Source of the DNA: Polytrichum commune
Lineage: Eukaryota; Streptophyta; Polytrichopsida; Polytrichales; Polytrichaceae
DNA length: 64,000 bases
Assembly (NCBI GenBank): GCA_950295325.1
Contig: OX485803.1
Span: 49,801,554 to 49,865,553 of the forward strand
Reading direction: 5' to 3'
Made by a program: the position numbers and the translations under genes. The notes below the pieces were generated by a model. The model was not told the origin of the DNA. It was given only the letters and a program-made list of their open reading frames with translations, and ran no database searches. Position 1 is the stretch's first letter; every line of letters begins with the position of its first letter. Positions 11,211 through 23,811 of this stretch are shown one piece after another.

Positions 11211-11269
11211 GATTCCACTTTGCGGATCTTGTGCTCAGCTTTTCGAGTTGATGAGCCACTGTCAAACAA

Positions 11270-12179
11270 AGAAGATCAGGAGGGGGGTTTTCATCAATTG
11301 GGGATTTGTTTGGTGCAGGGGTCAATGATTGTAGGGGACGAAGCTAAAAGTGCAAAATCACAGGCGGCTTGCCACACTCTGGCTCATGAACTCACAGAGC
11401 AACGGTTTCCAGTACCACGGATGTTTTCCTTTAAGGTTTTACCCTACACTTTTGAGCCATGACCTTGCAACATAGTTTGGCAAGAATTCATAACATTCTT
11501 CAGCAGGCTGCACCTGCTCTGGGGTTCCTAGAAATATACTCTGTTATGCTCAATCAAACCTCTATTATGCTGAGATTTTTTCAAAATCAGTCTAAATCTG
11601 GGAAGCGGAGCAGGTGTTTTTGGGAACAGAAGAGAGCAACCTGCATAGAATGTTGTTTGAAATGTTCAACTAACAAAGCTCCTTCATTATGAAATATATA
11701 TTTGTATGTATGATCTGAATGATCTAGTGGCACCTAGAAATGTTGAGGGCAGAGGCCAAACAGTTCTCTTCCGATGATTGTGATAACACAGAATGAAGGT
11801 CAAGAAGCAATATGGCCACTTTTATTTTCTAGTTCTATACTAATACTCTTATGGTTGTAGAATTAGTAAAAGACTGAGAGAATGGAAAGCCAAGCAGTGA
11901 GTCTGATATTGTGCTTCAAAGTTAGTATGTGGAAATTTGTTTTATAATGAGACTCAACTTTGTACATCGTAAGTCTATGTTAATTAAATTTCTCTGTAGC
12001 TGGTATGCACCATACCCCAACTTATTTGTTCTCATGTGGGTTTTCTGCCCCTCCATCAGTGTGTTTGTTGGTTAGGGATATTACTTGTGAAGTTGGCTTC
12101 TACTACTCATTCATTTCCGGACAATTTTGTTAACTATGAAATGTGGACTTGGAATTAGGAATGGCAAAATGACAGAGGT
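11270..12179. other. gene-free stretch before the hAT-like locus
   Basis: Only short frames occur on either strand and none is recognisable. The stretch leads directly into the decayed transposase region. Confidence 0.4.
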
Positions 12180-12787
12180 CTCTAAGGGAACAATTTTTTA
12201 TCACTCCTCGAAATATTGATATAAGTAATTTAGCATCTGGGACATGTACATTGGATGATTTACCTCCCTTTTCTCAAGCCCAAAGTGCACAAGATATATG
12301 GAAAGAGCAGTGGTGTAGCTAATTTGATTGGCTAGATTTTTCTCCTGATTTAAGGAGAGTATTTTGCAAAGTCTGCAAAGAGAAAGGTGGACGTTCCGTT
12401 CATGCCAAGGAGGGATCCAAAAATTTAAAGGTAACGCATTTCATGATTATGGATGTTCTAATGAACATAAATTTTTTTGTTGGGCTTTACAAAGTGGTGG
12501 TAAAGTGTTGGAGAAGGCGATCAAACAAGGGCAACGTGCATGTGATGAATCATTGGCATCATTGTTTCGTGCTGCTACTTTATAGGGAAGCAATTCCTTC
12601 CTTATACTAAATTTCTTTCTTTGTGTTCATTGCTTGCTAGTGTAAAGGCTCCTATCACTGCATCTATGTATAATGATGAGAAATCATGTGCTGATTTAAT
12701 TGTATGTATGTCTAATGTTATTAAAAAAAATTATATGTAGGGTTCAAAATTCTCCTTTCTATGGTATCATGATTGATGAATCTACAG

Positions 12788-14135
12788 TGTCGTGATGTAG
12801 GCCGACTATTAGTTAGAACTTAGGCATTTTATATGTTATTGTTATTTTTAAATTGATATTTATATGATGATGTAAGTTAGTTGTTTAAATTGAGAACCGG
12901 TCTTAAGTTCAAGACCGGGTGACTCGGTAGATGGATGTGGTAGGTAGGATTTGGAAAATATAGGGTTTACCGGCGGACCGTTATCTAACTACCTAGGTTT
13001 TCTAGAAGGCCTAGCCTTTTAGTTTCCTATTTGTTAGCGGGATAAGGTCTCTAGAAGCCTTAAACCCGAACTTTCCTATTGGCTTGCCGGATTAGCCTTT
13101 AATCCAAAATTTTCCTATTTCTAGCGGGATAAGGGTTCTAGAAACCTTTAACCCAAACCTTTCCTATTTCTAGCAAGATAAGGGTTCTAGAAACATTTTA
13201 TCCAAAAGATCTCCTATTAGTTAGCCACTTGGGGTTCTAGAAATCCTTACCCCAATAGTTTTTTATTAGCCGAAGGGGGCAAGGTAAAAGAATATTTAAG
13301 GGGTGTTAGAAGTATGTTAAGGGAGGAACGTTAGCATTTGAAGTTAGTACTTGTATAGAGTTGAAGGAGCTTTGAACATTTTGAGAAGAAGAAGTGTTTA
13401 GGAAGCTCATCTATACAAGAGGCTGAGGGGGTGAGAGTTTTAGAATGACTAGGTTGCACTAAGTACACTATTTGTATTGTTTCATTCATTATTAAGTGAG
13501 CAGAACTTTGGAATGAAGGATTTGTGAATTGTGGATAATTAGAGTGTTCGATTGTTAGAGGATGTTTTTTATGAAATATAGAAGTTGAGGTAAAAATTTG
13601 AAAGCTTCAGTCTTTGGGGAGAAAAAATTGTAATAAGTTGAAATAAAGGGTGTCTAGGAACAAATGCAACTATGATAACAAGGTTTGAAAATATGGATCT
13701 TTTTTAGTATTATAGCTATAGCTACAAAAATTTGACATTGCCTTCTGATCTTATCTATCTATTATGTGTTAAAATTTGAGATTGATTAGACTTAATGGTT
13801 AGAAGTTATTAGAGTTTTTGTGACCGGATGTTATACCACAACATTCATGCTAGGAAGTTGGAGTTAGAAAAATATGCATAACTTTTTAGTATGAACTCCG
13901 TTTGTGCTGAAAGTTGGTGTGGATACTTTTAGTAAGGTACTTAATAAGTGTACCAAGTTTCATTTGAAGAGAGTGAGTATGGTGAGAGTTATACTATTCT
14001 GAAGTTTAGTAAGACAACATTGAGAGGGATTTACAACAAGGGTGTAGGAGAAGGGAAAGATATTATAAATTTTTAAACAGTACCATAAAAAAGAGGAGCC
14101 CCGTGCTTACCGGATAGTGCACATTTTTCTTGACA
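12788..14135. mobile_element. solo-LTR-like insertion 1 (about 1.35 kb)
   Basis: The segment starts TGTCGTGATG and ends TTCTTGACA, giving TG...CA ends with a TGTC/GACA inverted pair, and it contains no coding sequence. Flanks are ACAG (left) and ACGG (right), a near 4-base duplication. Removing the segment together with one flank copy brings the transposase motifs MIDES and ITGHL back into one frame with the expected spacing, which fixes the borders. A TATA-like 'gaatatttaagg' lies near 13290. An internal tandem array is listed separately. A full element is not present, so solo LTR is the simplest reading. Confidence 0.65.
13021..13268. repeat. tandem array of about five 39-51-bp units with dyads
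   Basis: Degenerate units begin near 13021, 13073, 13112, 13161 and 13212, each starting TTTCCTATT or similar. Most contain a dyad of the form AAGGGTTCTAGAAACCTT. The array lies inside solo-LTR-like insertion 1, upstream of its TATA-like motif, where LTR promoter enhancer repeats are often found. Confidence 0.7.
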
Positions 14136-15541
14136 ACGGACATAAGTATTACTGGTCATCTTGTTATATTTGCTACAATTATAGAAGAAGGTGTGCCTAT
14201 CACTGCCTTTTTCGGTTTGTTAGAGATTGAAGGTGGAAAAAAAATATGCTACTATTATTTTTGAATGTTTAATCAATCACTTAAAAAATTAGAAACTTGA
14301 TTTATGCAAATGTGTGACATTTGGCAGTGATGGTGCAAGCACCATGGGGGGGTCTCATGGTGAAGTAACAACAAGATTAAAAAAACAACCTAAATCCATT
14401 CTTTTTAGCTTGTCATTGTGTTGCTCATAGGACTAATCTAGCTGCACTTGATGCATCCAAAACATCAGATTGCTAGATAATATCTGATGAGGTTGAGACG
14501 ATTTTGAATGCAATTGTTTATTTTTTAAATATGTCAAATAAGCGTAAACATGCACTCACAGCCCTGCAAGCAGTAATTTTTTATGCTAAAAAACCATGAA
14601 ACGGTATCATAAGATACGATGGCTTAGTAGGTAGCAGGTTGTGACTACCTTATGTGATTCATTAAGATCTGTTTTGTGTTTTTTTCGTGATGACAAAAAA
14701 GACCTTAGTCAAATGAAGTTTATTTTTTCCAAGTTAAAATTTTAAAATACATCTACATTTTATATTTTCTAGCTGATATCTTATATTCTTTAGCTTTGTT
14801 ATCAAAGATTTTTCAAAACAAATTTGTGGATGTCACAACTATTGGTAGCATTGTTAGAACAAAGATAGCTCAAATTAGAATGTTGTTTATTGTTGAGCAA
14901 AATGATTTGAATGCTTCTATATTTAACGAAAACATTGGTTATCATGTCATTCCTGAATATGGCCCTCTTAGGGGTCATCTTCGAAAGCTTTCAAGTGAAA
15001 TTCATGAAAAAATGCATCACGGTTTTGAAATAGACCACTCTATAGTAGGAGATGACCTTGGGGAAGCACTTAAATTCCAAAGTGCATTTGTAGATGCTAT
15101 TTGTGCATGCTTGGATGCTAGATTTATAGATAATGATCTTATTTCATATTTTAAAATCTTAAATCCTACTAATATGTCTTCAAGGCAGATAGGCCTCCAA
15201 AATTGGGGGGTGATTAAATTAGAAAAATTACTAGCACATTATAGGCACGATCGCTACCAAGAAGGTTCAAAATTTCCCTCCTTCGTTGATGTGATGGCTT
15301 CTAGCTTTCAAACTACAAGCCACCATTGAATGGGAGACTTGTAGAGATTTATGGGGCATGATCACATAGAATCATTCTTTGCAAACCTGATATCCTAATT
15401 TGCTTGTCCTTGCTGATTTGGCTAGAGTACAATGTGTATCAACATCCATTTGTGAAAGGGCGTTTAATGTCCAAAATTTAATAAAAACACGAGTGAGAAA
15501 CAGACTTGGAAGCTATGCTTAGAATTGCTTTAGAGGGACCA

Positions 15542-17237
15542 TGTCGCAACCCTTGCTAGCCCCCTTAACAATCTTGCCAATTTTCAATTCTAGCAAAAGT
15601 TACGTGTCGCTAACCCTTCGCATACCGCCATGCTAATGGTTGGCTCCTCTCACCCCGGACCTTATAGTTCATAAAAAGGGAACCAACCCTCCTACTTTGC
15701 TTTCGGGACTCACCCCTTTAATCGGTAACCGATTCTTAGATGTGGACTTCCATCCATGGAAGTCCAATCTTATGTTGATCATCGCGTTGCCGGAGCAACA
15801 CTACAACAACCCGAACCATACTAGGCAACTATGGCCTCACATTGGGCCAAAGCCCATAGAGGCCGTGCCGTTCAGCCTCGGGTGGGTGAGGCCACACCAC
15901 CTCACCCATATAAGCCTCTAGGACTCTCCACGGGGCCCCTACCCCACCGTCAAGAAACCTCTTGTCTCTCTACCAAGAGTTGGGGCCAAGTAGACACTTT
16001 CCCTTAGCCGCTGGGCCTAGAAGCCCCAGCAGCTTCAGACCATCATAACTTCCTTGTATGATGTCCAATACGAACAAACAACCACTTCATCTTCATCTAC
16101 GCTTCACGTAAGGTAGAGGGTGCTAAAGCCAACACCCCATCCAAAACCAACACCTATAAACGCCTCCCAATTGCCAACACTCTACAACCTTGAACCGTAC
16201 CCGGCGGTGTAGGAGTGTCTGGGCCCACGGAGTGACGGTTTTAGGTGTCATTAGTGGTGTCACCTCATAGCGGCCTCCATAACCTTCATGTAGGGTATGT
16301 AACGGGCTCCACTCTATCTCGGGTTGGTTCAAGGTGGGATTAGGGTGGCTTGTCAATGCTTATTCTAGTCATTCTATTCACAACGCCAAGGAGGTAGGCC
16401 CACAAAGCACAAAAGGGTCATTTCCCAGGATGCAAAGGGGGTCGGTTCCCGGGATGCAAGGTGATGGTTTTGCAAGCGAACCGGGAGGGATCATGGAGGT
16501 AGCCGTGTGGCTTTGCATACCATTACTACTTGGGCTTTGATGTAGTTTGGGTCTAGTACCCAGCTATGTTGTGTTGGTTATAGGCAATGAAGGTGGGGGT
16601 CCTCATTATATGCGAGGTTGCCATACAAGGGGCCTATGGATTGGTATAAGGAAGCTAGTAGTTTTGACTTTGAATATTCATCAAATATTCATTTGAGACT
16701 AAAAATATTTTTTCTTTCTTGATACCTATGTTTAGCCCAAAGGCTAATATGAATATATATTTTATATATCAACCACATAGCCATATGTATGTGCAATAGC
16801 TTAAAGTGTTGGTTTAAGCACCCTCTACCTTAGATGGCGATAAACTCCTCACTTGCCCCATTCGGGCAAGTATTGAGGAAGTTATGCCTGTTCAAACCTT
16901 GGCAGTCCTGGGAATCACTACCAGGCACCTTTGTACCAGGGCGCTGTCCCGGGACAGCGCCCCACTCAACTTGGCATAACTCTTAGCTCACACCTCCGAT
17001 TGAGGTGATCTTGAGCATTCTAGAATTACCACGCCATGAGCTACGCATAGCTCATGGCCTTACGCTCATGCCTCCTAGTCTCTGTGGGTGGGAGGCGTTC
17101 CCAACGCCCGGGGCCCTCACCCACACTAGGATCACTTGGGCCCTCTCACCAATGGTGCCACAAGTCCCGGGTGTCACTCCGGGGTCCCCCTTGTGCTCAT
17201 GGTGTTTTGGGCACTCCTCATGGAGAGGTGCGCGACA
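15542..17237. mobile_element. solo-LTR-like insertion 2 (about 1.7 kb, G+C-rich)
   Basis: The segment begins TGTCGCAACCC and ends GCGCGACA, so TG...CA ends with a TGTCGC/GCGACA inverted pair. It is flanked by a perfect 5-base direct repeat, GACCA, at 15537-15541 and 17238-17242. It separates the dimerisation region of the hAT-like gene from its C terminus. Base composition is clearly richer in G and C than its surroundings. A TATA-like 'catataagcc' lies near 15906. It has no retrotransposon ORF. A 720-bp MITE lies inside it, so the LTR proper is about 0.97 kb. Confidence 0.8.
16111..16830. mobile_element. 720-bp MITE nested in solo-LTR-like insertion 2
   Basis: The left end AGGTAGAGGGTGCTAAAGCC and the right end, ending AAGCACCCTCTACCT, are inverted repeats matching at about 23 of 25 positions. 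Each is bordered by TA (16109-16110 and 16831-16832), as for elements that duplicate a TA target. It encodes no transposase. A related single end ('aaacaccctctacctta') is at about 62164-62185. Confidence 0.7.
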
Positions 17238-17410
17238 GACCAGATGAAAACTTTGATAATGTTATTGAAGAGGCAATTCCTTTGTGGAAAACTGAAATCA
17301 AATACCGGTTTTTATATGCTAATCCTTCACATTATGTATCTTCTGCAAGTGGTGCATCTTGTTCAGTAAGTTCAACTATGTTTTCTAATTCTGAGGATAC
17401 GGATGTTTAA

Positions 17411-20400
17411 AAGTTGCATATATTGTTATACTAACTAGCCTCTAAATAATGTATGAACCCTTTTTGAATTTATATATTTTTTGAAGGCTAAATCCTTGGC
17501 CCCAAGTTGGTGGGGGCTTGGCAAGGTTCAAATCCTTCCAAGGATACTTGGATTTTCTATCAACACAAATTCACCCCTTCATAAGCATAACATCAATTTT
17601 TTTTACAATATTTAAAAAACAAATCCGACATACAATACAAATCTTCGGAAACATACCGAAATGAAATTCAAATTGTCGGAAAATTACCGAATGGTAAAGT
17701 TAAATATCGGTATTTAACCGAGAATAAAAATTGGATTTAGGTAGCTTCCGAGCAAAAAAATAAAAATCCGAATGTCTTTATAAAAGATCGGAAATGTACC
17801 GATTTTTGTATAAAACTCCCCGGACTGTGAACACACCACAAGGAAGCAAGTAAGTATTGACATCCCTAATACCTTGGACATCAAAGGTAGGTTCCAGAAA
17901 GTGGAAAGTCTCGGATGCTCAATTCACAGAGATCATTATGGAGGAAGCATTGAAGAAGACTACTCTTAAGGCAACATTGACTTGAGACACAACTTGAAAA
18001 TAAATGCTACAATTGTAAGAGAGCTTGCACATTGCTTTCCATTTGGAAAATAAAAACTTTTGAGAGGTGGAAAATTGATTATGGTACCTCTTTCGAGATT
18101 TCAAGTAGTAGTGGGCTCATAAAAAAAATGAGATAGTTTCTAGATGCATAGATTGAATTGCAACGGATCTAACTGAGTTTAAGTTTGTTCATGTTCGACA
18201 ACCAATCTTGTATCTACCTTTCACAGAAGAGCATGAAAACATGTTGATCCAAATGTATGTTATAATCTAATTCTTTCTTAGTTGTCAAAATCCATTGATA
18301 AAGCCATAGAGGTTCGTTTCGTAGGGGCCGGCATACGGTGGAGGTGTGCAAGAAGATTTTGGAAGAGAGACACAAATTTTCGACTGAGAAAAGAATTAAT
18401 TGAATAAGGATGAGGTGGTGATTGTTCAAAAGACCAAGATCCATATTTTGAGGTGTTTATCTCAAGCTTTGAACTTGAAATTGGAATAGAAGAATTGTAA
18501 GGAGTCATATGTACAAAAACCTGCTCCTAATGAATACAGCAGGAAACACATCTCAATTTTTTTTAATAATATCACTCTTCTCTCTATCTTTTGTGTAAGT
18601 GTAATACATGTTTATTCTGCTTAATATGTGTGCCCTCTATCCTATCGTGGGATTTCATAATAGATTAAGAGGTTAAAGTACCAACCTCATGGTGCACTTG
18701 CCATGTTGTATTGTAAGTAGTATGTTTTGTGATGTTATGCATTCAAGACCATCCTTGTACCTATATTCACAAGAAGGGACAATAGTGACAACTATGACCT
18801 TCTAGCAATAAAGAATTCCACATGAAACGCTTGGATTAAAGTTTTTAATGCTTGAAATTATGGTCAATTGTATAATTAAAATGAGAGGCACCTTCTGAAA
18901 TTATTGTGAAACCCGTTCTTGAGCACGACCTTTCATTCATAATAGGTATGTGAGACAAAAATTTGAGGTTATTGGCCAAGGAGGTTGCGAAGGAAAAAAG
19001 TGTATTTGAAGCCAACAAAGAACTCCAAGGTATAAATACTTTGAGAAGTAGTGCGATGATGCAAAGATAAATTAGGTTATGATTAATGAGATTATGTACA
19101 AACTGAAGCACAAATCTTTGTATTATGATAATTCAGACTATAATAAATGTTTAGAGCAAGAATGGTTAGCGGTGGAGGCGGACTTTTGATTTATAAAGGA
19201 AGTCATACCCAATTCAAAATAGAGATCCAAAAATCAAGCATAGAGAAGAAATGGATGAAACGGCGAGCACACATGTTGAGACCCATGAATTCTTTATTGT
19301 AGAGTTTCAAGAAGGCTAGAGAAGGAATTGGCTCTATATGCTTAGTGATGGGGAGTCACTTATGGTTATCTATCACAAGATTCAGGAGAGGCATATATGT
19401 AGGACAACTACAACAACATAACTTTTGGAAGTTGTACATGGATGTCGGACTTGCAAGAATTCTTGAAACATATGAATGTAATGGCCTTAGTTTGTGGTTT
19501 TGAAGATGATGGGTCTCCCCTTGATCTTAGAGAAAACGACACTATGAAAATACATGCTATCATAAAAGACAAGGAAAGGTATCCATTTAGTCCTGCTGTG
19601 AATCATTGATCTCTACAACCATCATGAGGTTACAATAGCATTGTAAAGTACCTACAATTCTAAGCCAAAGTATCTTTCTATGTGTCATAACACGTTGATG
19701 GTTTCATTCCATCTCCGGTTTATGAAAGTCCTTCGTTATCATTTTCAATTTCATATAGTACAAGGTTGAGGAGGGCATGAATGTAGTCATTTTGAATCGT
19801 TTAAGAAGTACACTTGCATTAATTTCAAGTTTCTATCCATTCTTCACATTTTCTACTTTGGTTCTTCTTATAATTGGAACAACAAGATATGTCACCTAAA
19901 TCTAGAGGTTGTTAACAAGATTTTACAACCGATGTTGACTAATAAAACCCTATTGCTAAACGTGTGGGGTGAAAGCAACGTTATAAACATTGGTCTAGTA
20001 ATTTTTTAGATTCATACCTTCTTTGAAGACAAAAAGTTGTTTGTTGTAATGGTCGGTGTTGCAAATGACTTTTGACTTTTGATTATTGTTGTTTGCAGAA
20101 GCACACATCCAAGGTGGTGGAGTTTATCAAGATGGAGGGCACCTCCACCTCAACAACCATAGCTTCAAACTTGTTGATTTTTCTTCTTCTTCAAGCCAAG
20201 GAACATTGTTTGCTAGCAAATGTCCATCCCAAGGTACAAGCATATGTTAATGTGGATAGGGAAGTAAAGGAGACAATGGTTATAGGTGGCAAGCAAAATA
20301 CTAGTGTGAATGTGAGGATCAAATTTTTGTTAGTGCATGAGGAAACTATAACTAAGTCACCCAACCTGCACATTACATATACACAAGCTTCTTCATCCAA

Positions 20401-20639
20401 TCTAGTAGATTTTCTTATTGTGTAGGGTCTTCCGCTTCCACTATCACACTAGAGGGAGATGTTGGAAGGGTAGTCTGGAGCATAAAGCGAGGTTGACATC
20501 TTGGAGGCTCCTTGCCAAATGAAATTGTGCGAGAAGCGGACACTACAAGCCTAATTGTCACATATCCTCCTTATAATTCTGAAGGCCAAGTGGACATTTC
20601 AATTGTAATGATTGACTTAGCCAACATACCGAGAAGAGA
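17411..20639. other. gene-free stretch
   Basis: Only short, unrecognised frames occur, the longest on the plus strand at 20072-20425 (117 codons, no known motif). At about 17625-17815 several dyads of the type TCGG...CCGA recur ('tcggaaacataccga', 'tcggaaaattaccga', 'atcggtatttaaccga', 'atcggaaatgtaccga'). A tRNA B-box-like 'ggttcaaatcc' near 17524 is not backed by a cloverleaf. Confidence 0.35.
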
Positions 20640-21190
20640 CACGGGTAGATCACTCTAAGGCATTTTTGTGCACCACGTGCGGCTGGGGGTTTTTTGGTTT
20701 GGGGCTATTTACCTTCAAGGGTTGAATTAAAGCCTCCTTATAATTACTTAAATTTAAAAAATGGCCCATTTGTTTGCACCCTTCCATTACTTATATTATC
20801 CAAGTCACTGCAATTTTTTGTACTCTATATTCCTTTTAAGTAATAAACGGGCGTGGGGAAGATGACCCCAACGACGGTGCGTTCCCTTTTCATCCATTTT
20901 TGGACAGATGGAAATCTCAATTATCATCCATCCCCGTGAGTCCTAAACCCATTTACATACCATACTAAACATACCTTCTAGGATCCTTATCTTCAGCCCC
21001 TATATTAATTTTACAAAAAAATAATGGCCCACGTTTTATGTCCATCTAACTTACTTATAATGGGATTGTCTACATTTAATGGCCCCTTCATTATTTGGAA
21101 TTCCTTTATAATTTTTATTTCAAATGATTTTAATCCTCTCTATATTATGCCGCACGTCGTTTTTAAAATGCACTAAGTGATCTACCCGTG
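20640..21190. mobile_element. 551-bp non-autonomous TIR transposon, copy 2
   Basis: The second copy of the family at 9504-10064. The ends are CACGGGTAGATCACT and AGTGATCTACCCGTG. Relative to copy 1, the tenth base of each end is changed in a matched way, so the inverted repeat stays perfect. The outer 207 and 230 bases are nearly identical to copy 1. The central part (20847-20960) is unrelated to the core of copy 1 and more G+C-rich. No target-site duplication is visible: the 8 bases before it are agaagaga and the 8 after it are ccccgccc. Confidence 0.88.
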
Positions 21191-23565
21191 CCCCGCCCGG
21201 ATCTGACACCCCCCATAGTTCGTATGGGGGGACTTAATGTCTGCCGAAGTTTATGGGGAGAGGTGGGGAAAGATTAGTGAGGAGAATTTATTTTTCATGG
21301 ATTGATGATAGAGATGTTCATTATCCAACGGACGAGCCTGTCCATGTTGAGAGTGCGAGTCAAGGAAAATCTCGTCCTGTTTTTTTCAAGCCGGTCCAAA
21401 GATTTGGTTCCAAATTTCCACCACCTAGGACACCACATAAGGTAGATGAGGCCAATTCGATTAGCTTTCTTTATTGGACACCTAATTTTGGCTTTGAACC
21501 GGCAGTACAATTGCTCTAATTTGGTGGGTTAGTAATACATGTTGATTTAGCCACCACATTGATAATATTTGGGTTAGCCACCTTCGCAAAAATCAGTGTA
21601 AACTTGCCATCCTCTATTTCATTAGGAGTGCTATGTCATTAGGAGTGACATGCTTAATTTTTGTGGGTGAGGTGGGGCAAAGTAAAAGGTGGAAACTTGG
21701 GCAAACTAGGGGTTAGCTTGCGGTTGTGAGGTGCCAACCAACTTGTATTGTGGGTATTCTATAATGAGTTCGGCAACATTTTATCTTGCCCATGACCACC
21801 TTAGAGACATGACACAATCAATATTGCACTAAACTTAGTTTTCTTTGGCAATGACCCATGTAGAATTTGCTAGTGATGTCATCCACTTACATAACATTGA
21901 ACGATGGAAGAGTTCCCCCCCTATTACACTATAGTGGGAAGTAGAAAATCTTTTATTCCAAAGCCTAGATCAACACCTTCCTCAACTCCGATTTCCACGA
22001 TTTCAAATTCTTTGGTCTTCATTCATACTTACTAAACTTCTCAAGTTTCCGATGCTCGATTCCATCGGCTGGATGATTCCACATGGCTGGAGGTGTCCAC
22101 ATGAGCCTCGTCTACCTTAGGATGAGTAAATGTTGAAGCCCAACCCTAGTATAAAACCCTTGGGCCGGATTTGATGAAATCAAGCAATCCTATTGGTAGA
22201 AATTCTTAGAGTTCGGGCCAGCCCTCAATCCGGCCCCAAGTATTAAGTGTACTACACTAAAAAATATGATTTAGTGTGACATAATACATCAAAATTGGTG
22301 TATCATGGTAGTTGGAGTGGTCTTTGTGATAGCATAGCATAGGTGTCATGTGTTACTTCTCTGTTTACCATCTACATTGATATGTGCAATAAGGTTTCCT
22401 TCACGCATAGGTTGCCTCTTTACCCATGCAAATTATCTTGGGTCAAAATCAGATCACAAAACATATATGATTGTTTATCACTCCGTATGACAACCACCAT
22501 AAAAACACACATTTCTTGTACTTTGATAAAATACTCAAAATATTACAAAGCATCGATAAATAGCATGGGACAATTTTATTTCACATAACGATGTAGTGAT
22601 TGCAAGATAAACAATGTGGGTTGATTGTGAAAAATGTGGGCCACAGTAAATCAGATGTTTCATATACGTATTGTATGGACTACTTTCCATGCAATAATAC
22701 TAAACAGCCGGGACTCATTTGTGATGTGCTTTTCATGTGCAACATCATCATAGCTCTATTCCAATTGGTAGCCTAGTTCCAGGAGATCTGGCAATTTTTT
22801 CTACCCAAATAAATAAAATCACTGCTCGGTTAGCAAGTGGAAGGCATTTATTGCACAGGGTTTCCCATTCTCAATCACGAGAGACAGGCCATGCACCTTG
22901 GACGAAGTGACCTAGCCTCCACAAAGTATATGCCTTATGGTAAACACTATTGTGGGCCACATTATTGAGCTTAAGGCAGATGTGCCTAATTCCCACCCAA
23001 CAGTGGTATGTGGTTAGGTGTGGATCTATGAATAAACACCGAAAAGATATATGTTTAAAAGAAAAATGGACTACGTGCTCAAGATATGAGAGTCATTTTA
23101 AATAAGTCAACATGATTCGGAGGGACCTATAGTTGATGACCGTTTAATGAACACGGAAATCTTCACTTTGATGATGATGATGAAGATATTCATATGAGAT
23201 CCAAAAATCATGAGGAAAGTTGCTATGACCTTGATTTGGATTTTGCAAGCCATCTCATAGTGATTACGCGTTCCATATCCTACAAGAAGTGGGCTAATTG
23301 GAAGAAAACAAATTTAGGTACCATCTACCTTATTCCATGCTAAAACATTGAGGATGATACCGTGAGTGCACATTACCAATTTACCAAATATTGCAACCTC
23401 GGAAATGGCATTAGAGTCCCCAAATTAGTGGTGTTGGGTTCAATTGGGTTGAATCACTCCTCCACCTTATACATGGTTTGTTGTTATTGTTACCGCTCCA
23501 TTCATGGTGAATGAACTTCCATTGACACCAGGAGGCCCAAGCCCAGGTGAAAAGCTAGTTACAGA
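21191..23565. other. gene-free stretch
   Basis: The best frame is on the plus strand at 21253-21519 (88 codons, DEPVHVESASQGKSRPVFF), which is unrecognised and could be a transposon fragment. At about 22251-22290, 'ctacactaaa' and 'atttagtgtgac' resemble one end of the palindromic MITE families at 57.0 and 59.7 kb. Otherwise nothing is supported. Confidence 0.35.
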
Positions 23566-23655
23566 GAGTTTGAGCTCAATCTCTCAAGCAAGTTTGGTGG
23601 GCCAAGGTAAAAATATTTGGACCCTTATATTGTGCCTAAAATGGTGACACTCTTC
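23566..23655. repeat. single end of the foldback MITE family
   Basis: AAGTTTGGTGGGCCAAGG and the following 'taaaaatatttgg' match the left arm of the element at 711-1045. No matching right arm is found nearby except the separate full copy beginning near 23812. Confidence 0.55.
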
Positions 23656-23811
23656 ATTTTGTTTGTGAAATAGATGCATGCATTGTAGAGTTTATTTCTA
23701 TGATTGTGGACTCTCATAATTCACCCCGTGCCCACTGACACCAAATGGAGGTAACAACGACCAATGTCTAGTGTGGTTGGGGTATGAAGGGCCAACCACA
23801 TACAACTTGAG

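Larger units (their letters stand above)
12180..17410 (+). pseudogene. decayed hAT-like transposase gene with two nested insertions
   Basis: Three separated blocks on the plus strand follow the order of a TTF-zinc-finger/hAT (ZNF862-like) protein. Block 1 (about 12215-12787) carries WLDFSPDLRRVFCKVCKEKG (zinc-finger region), then GQRACDESLASLFRAA and, just before the break, GIMIDES. Block 2 (14136-15541) resumes with ITGHLVIFATIIEEG, then LACHCVAHRTNLAALDASK, a long open frame at 14796-15329 (FQSAFVDAICACLDARFIDN, NWGVIKLEKLLAH) and hAT dimerisation-like ADLARVQCVST, CERAF, NLIKTRVRNRLGS. Block 3 (17243-17410) holds the C terminus (NFDNVIEEAIPLWKTEIKYR, then SEDTDV and a stop). Stops and frameshifts in blocks 1 and 2 mark it as dead. 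The two gaps are solo-LTR-like insertions listed separately. Confidence 0.8.

Noticed and set aside
11190-11269. TIFY/JAZ-like 'LTIFFSNG' at the start of the minus-strand frame
   Set aside because: Spacing does not fit TIFxxG, and the part lies upstream of a likely splice acceptor, so it is probably intron.
17488-17545. tRNA or SINE B-box ('ggttcaaatcc')
   Set aside because: No acceptor stem, anticodon arm or convincing A box at the right spacing.
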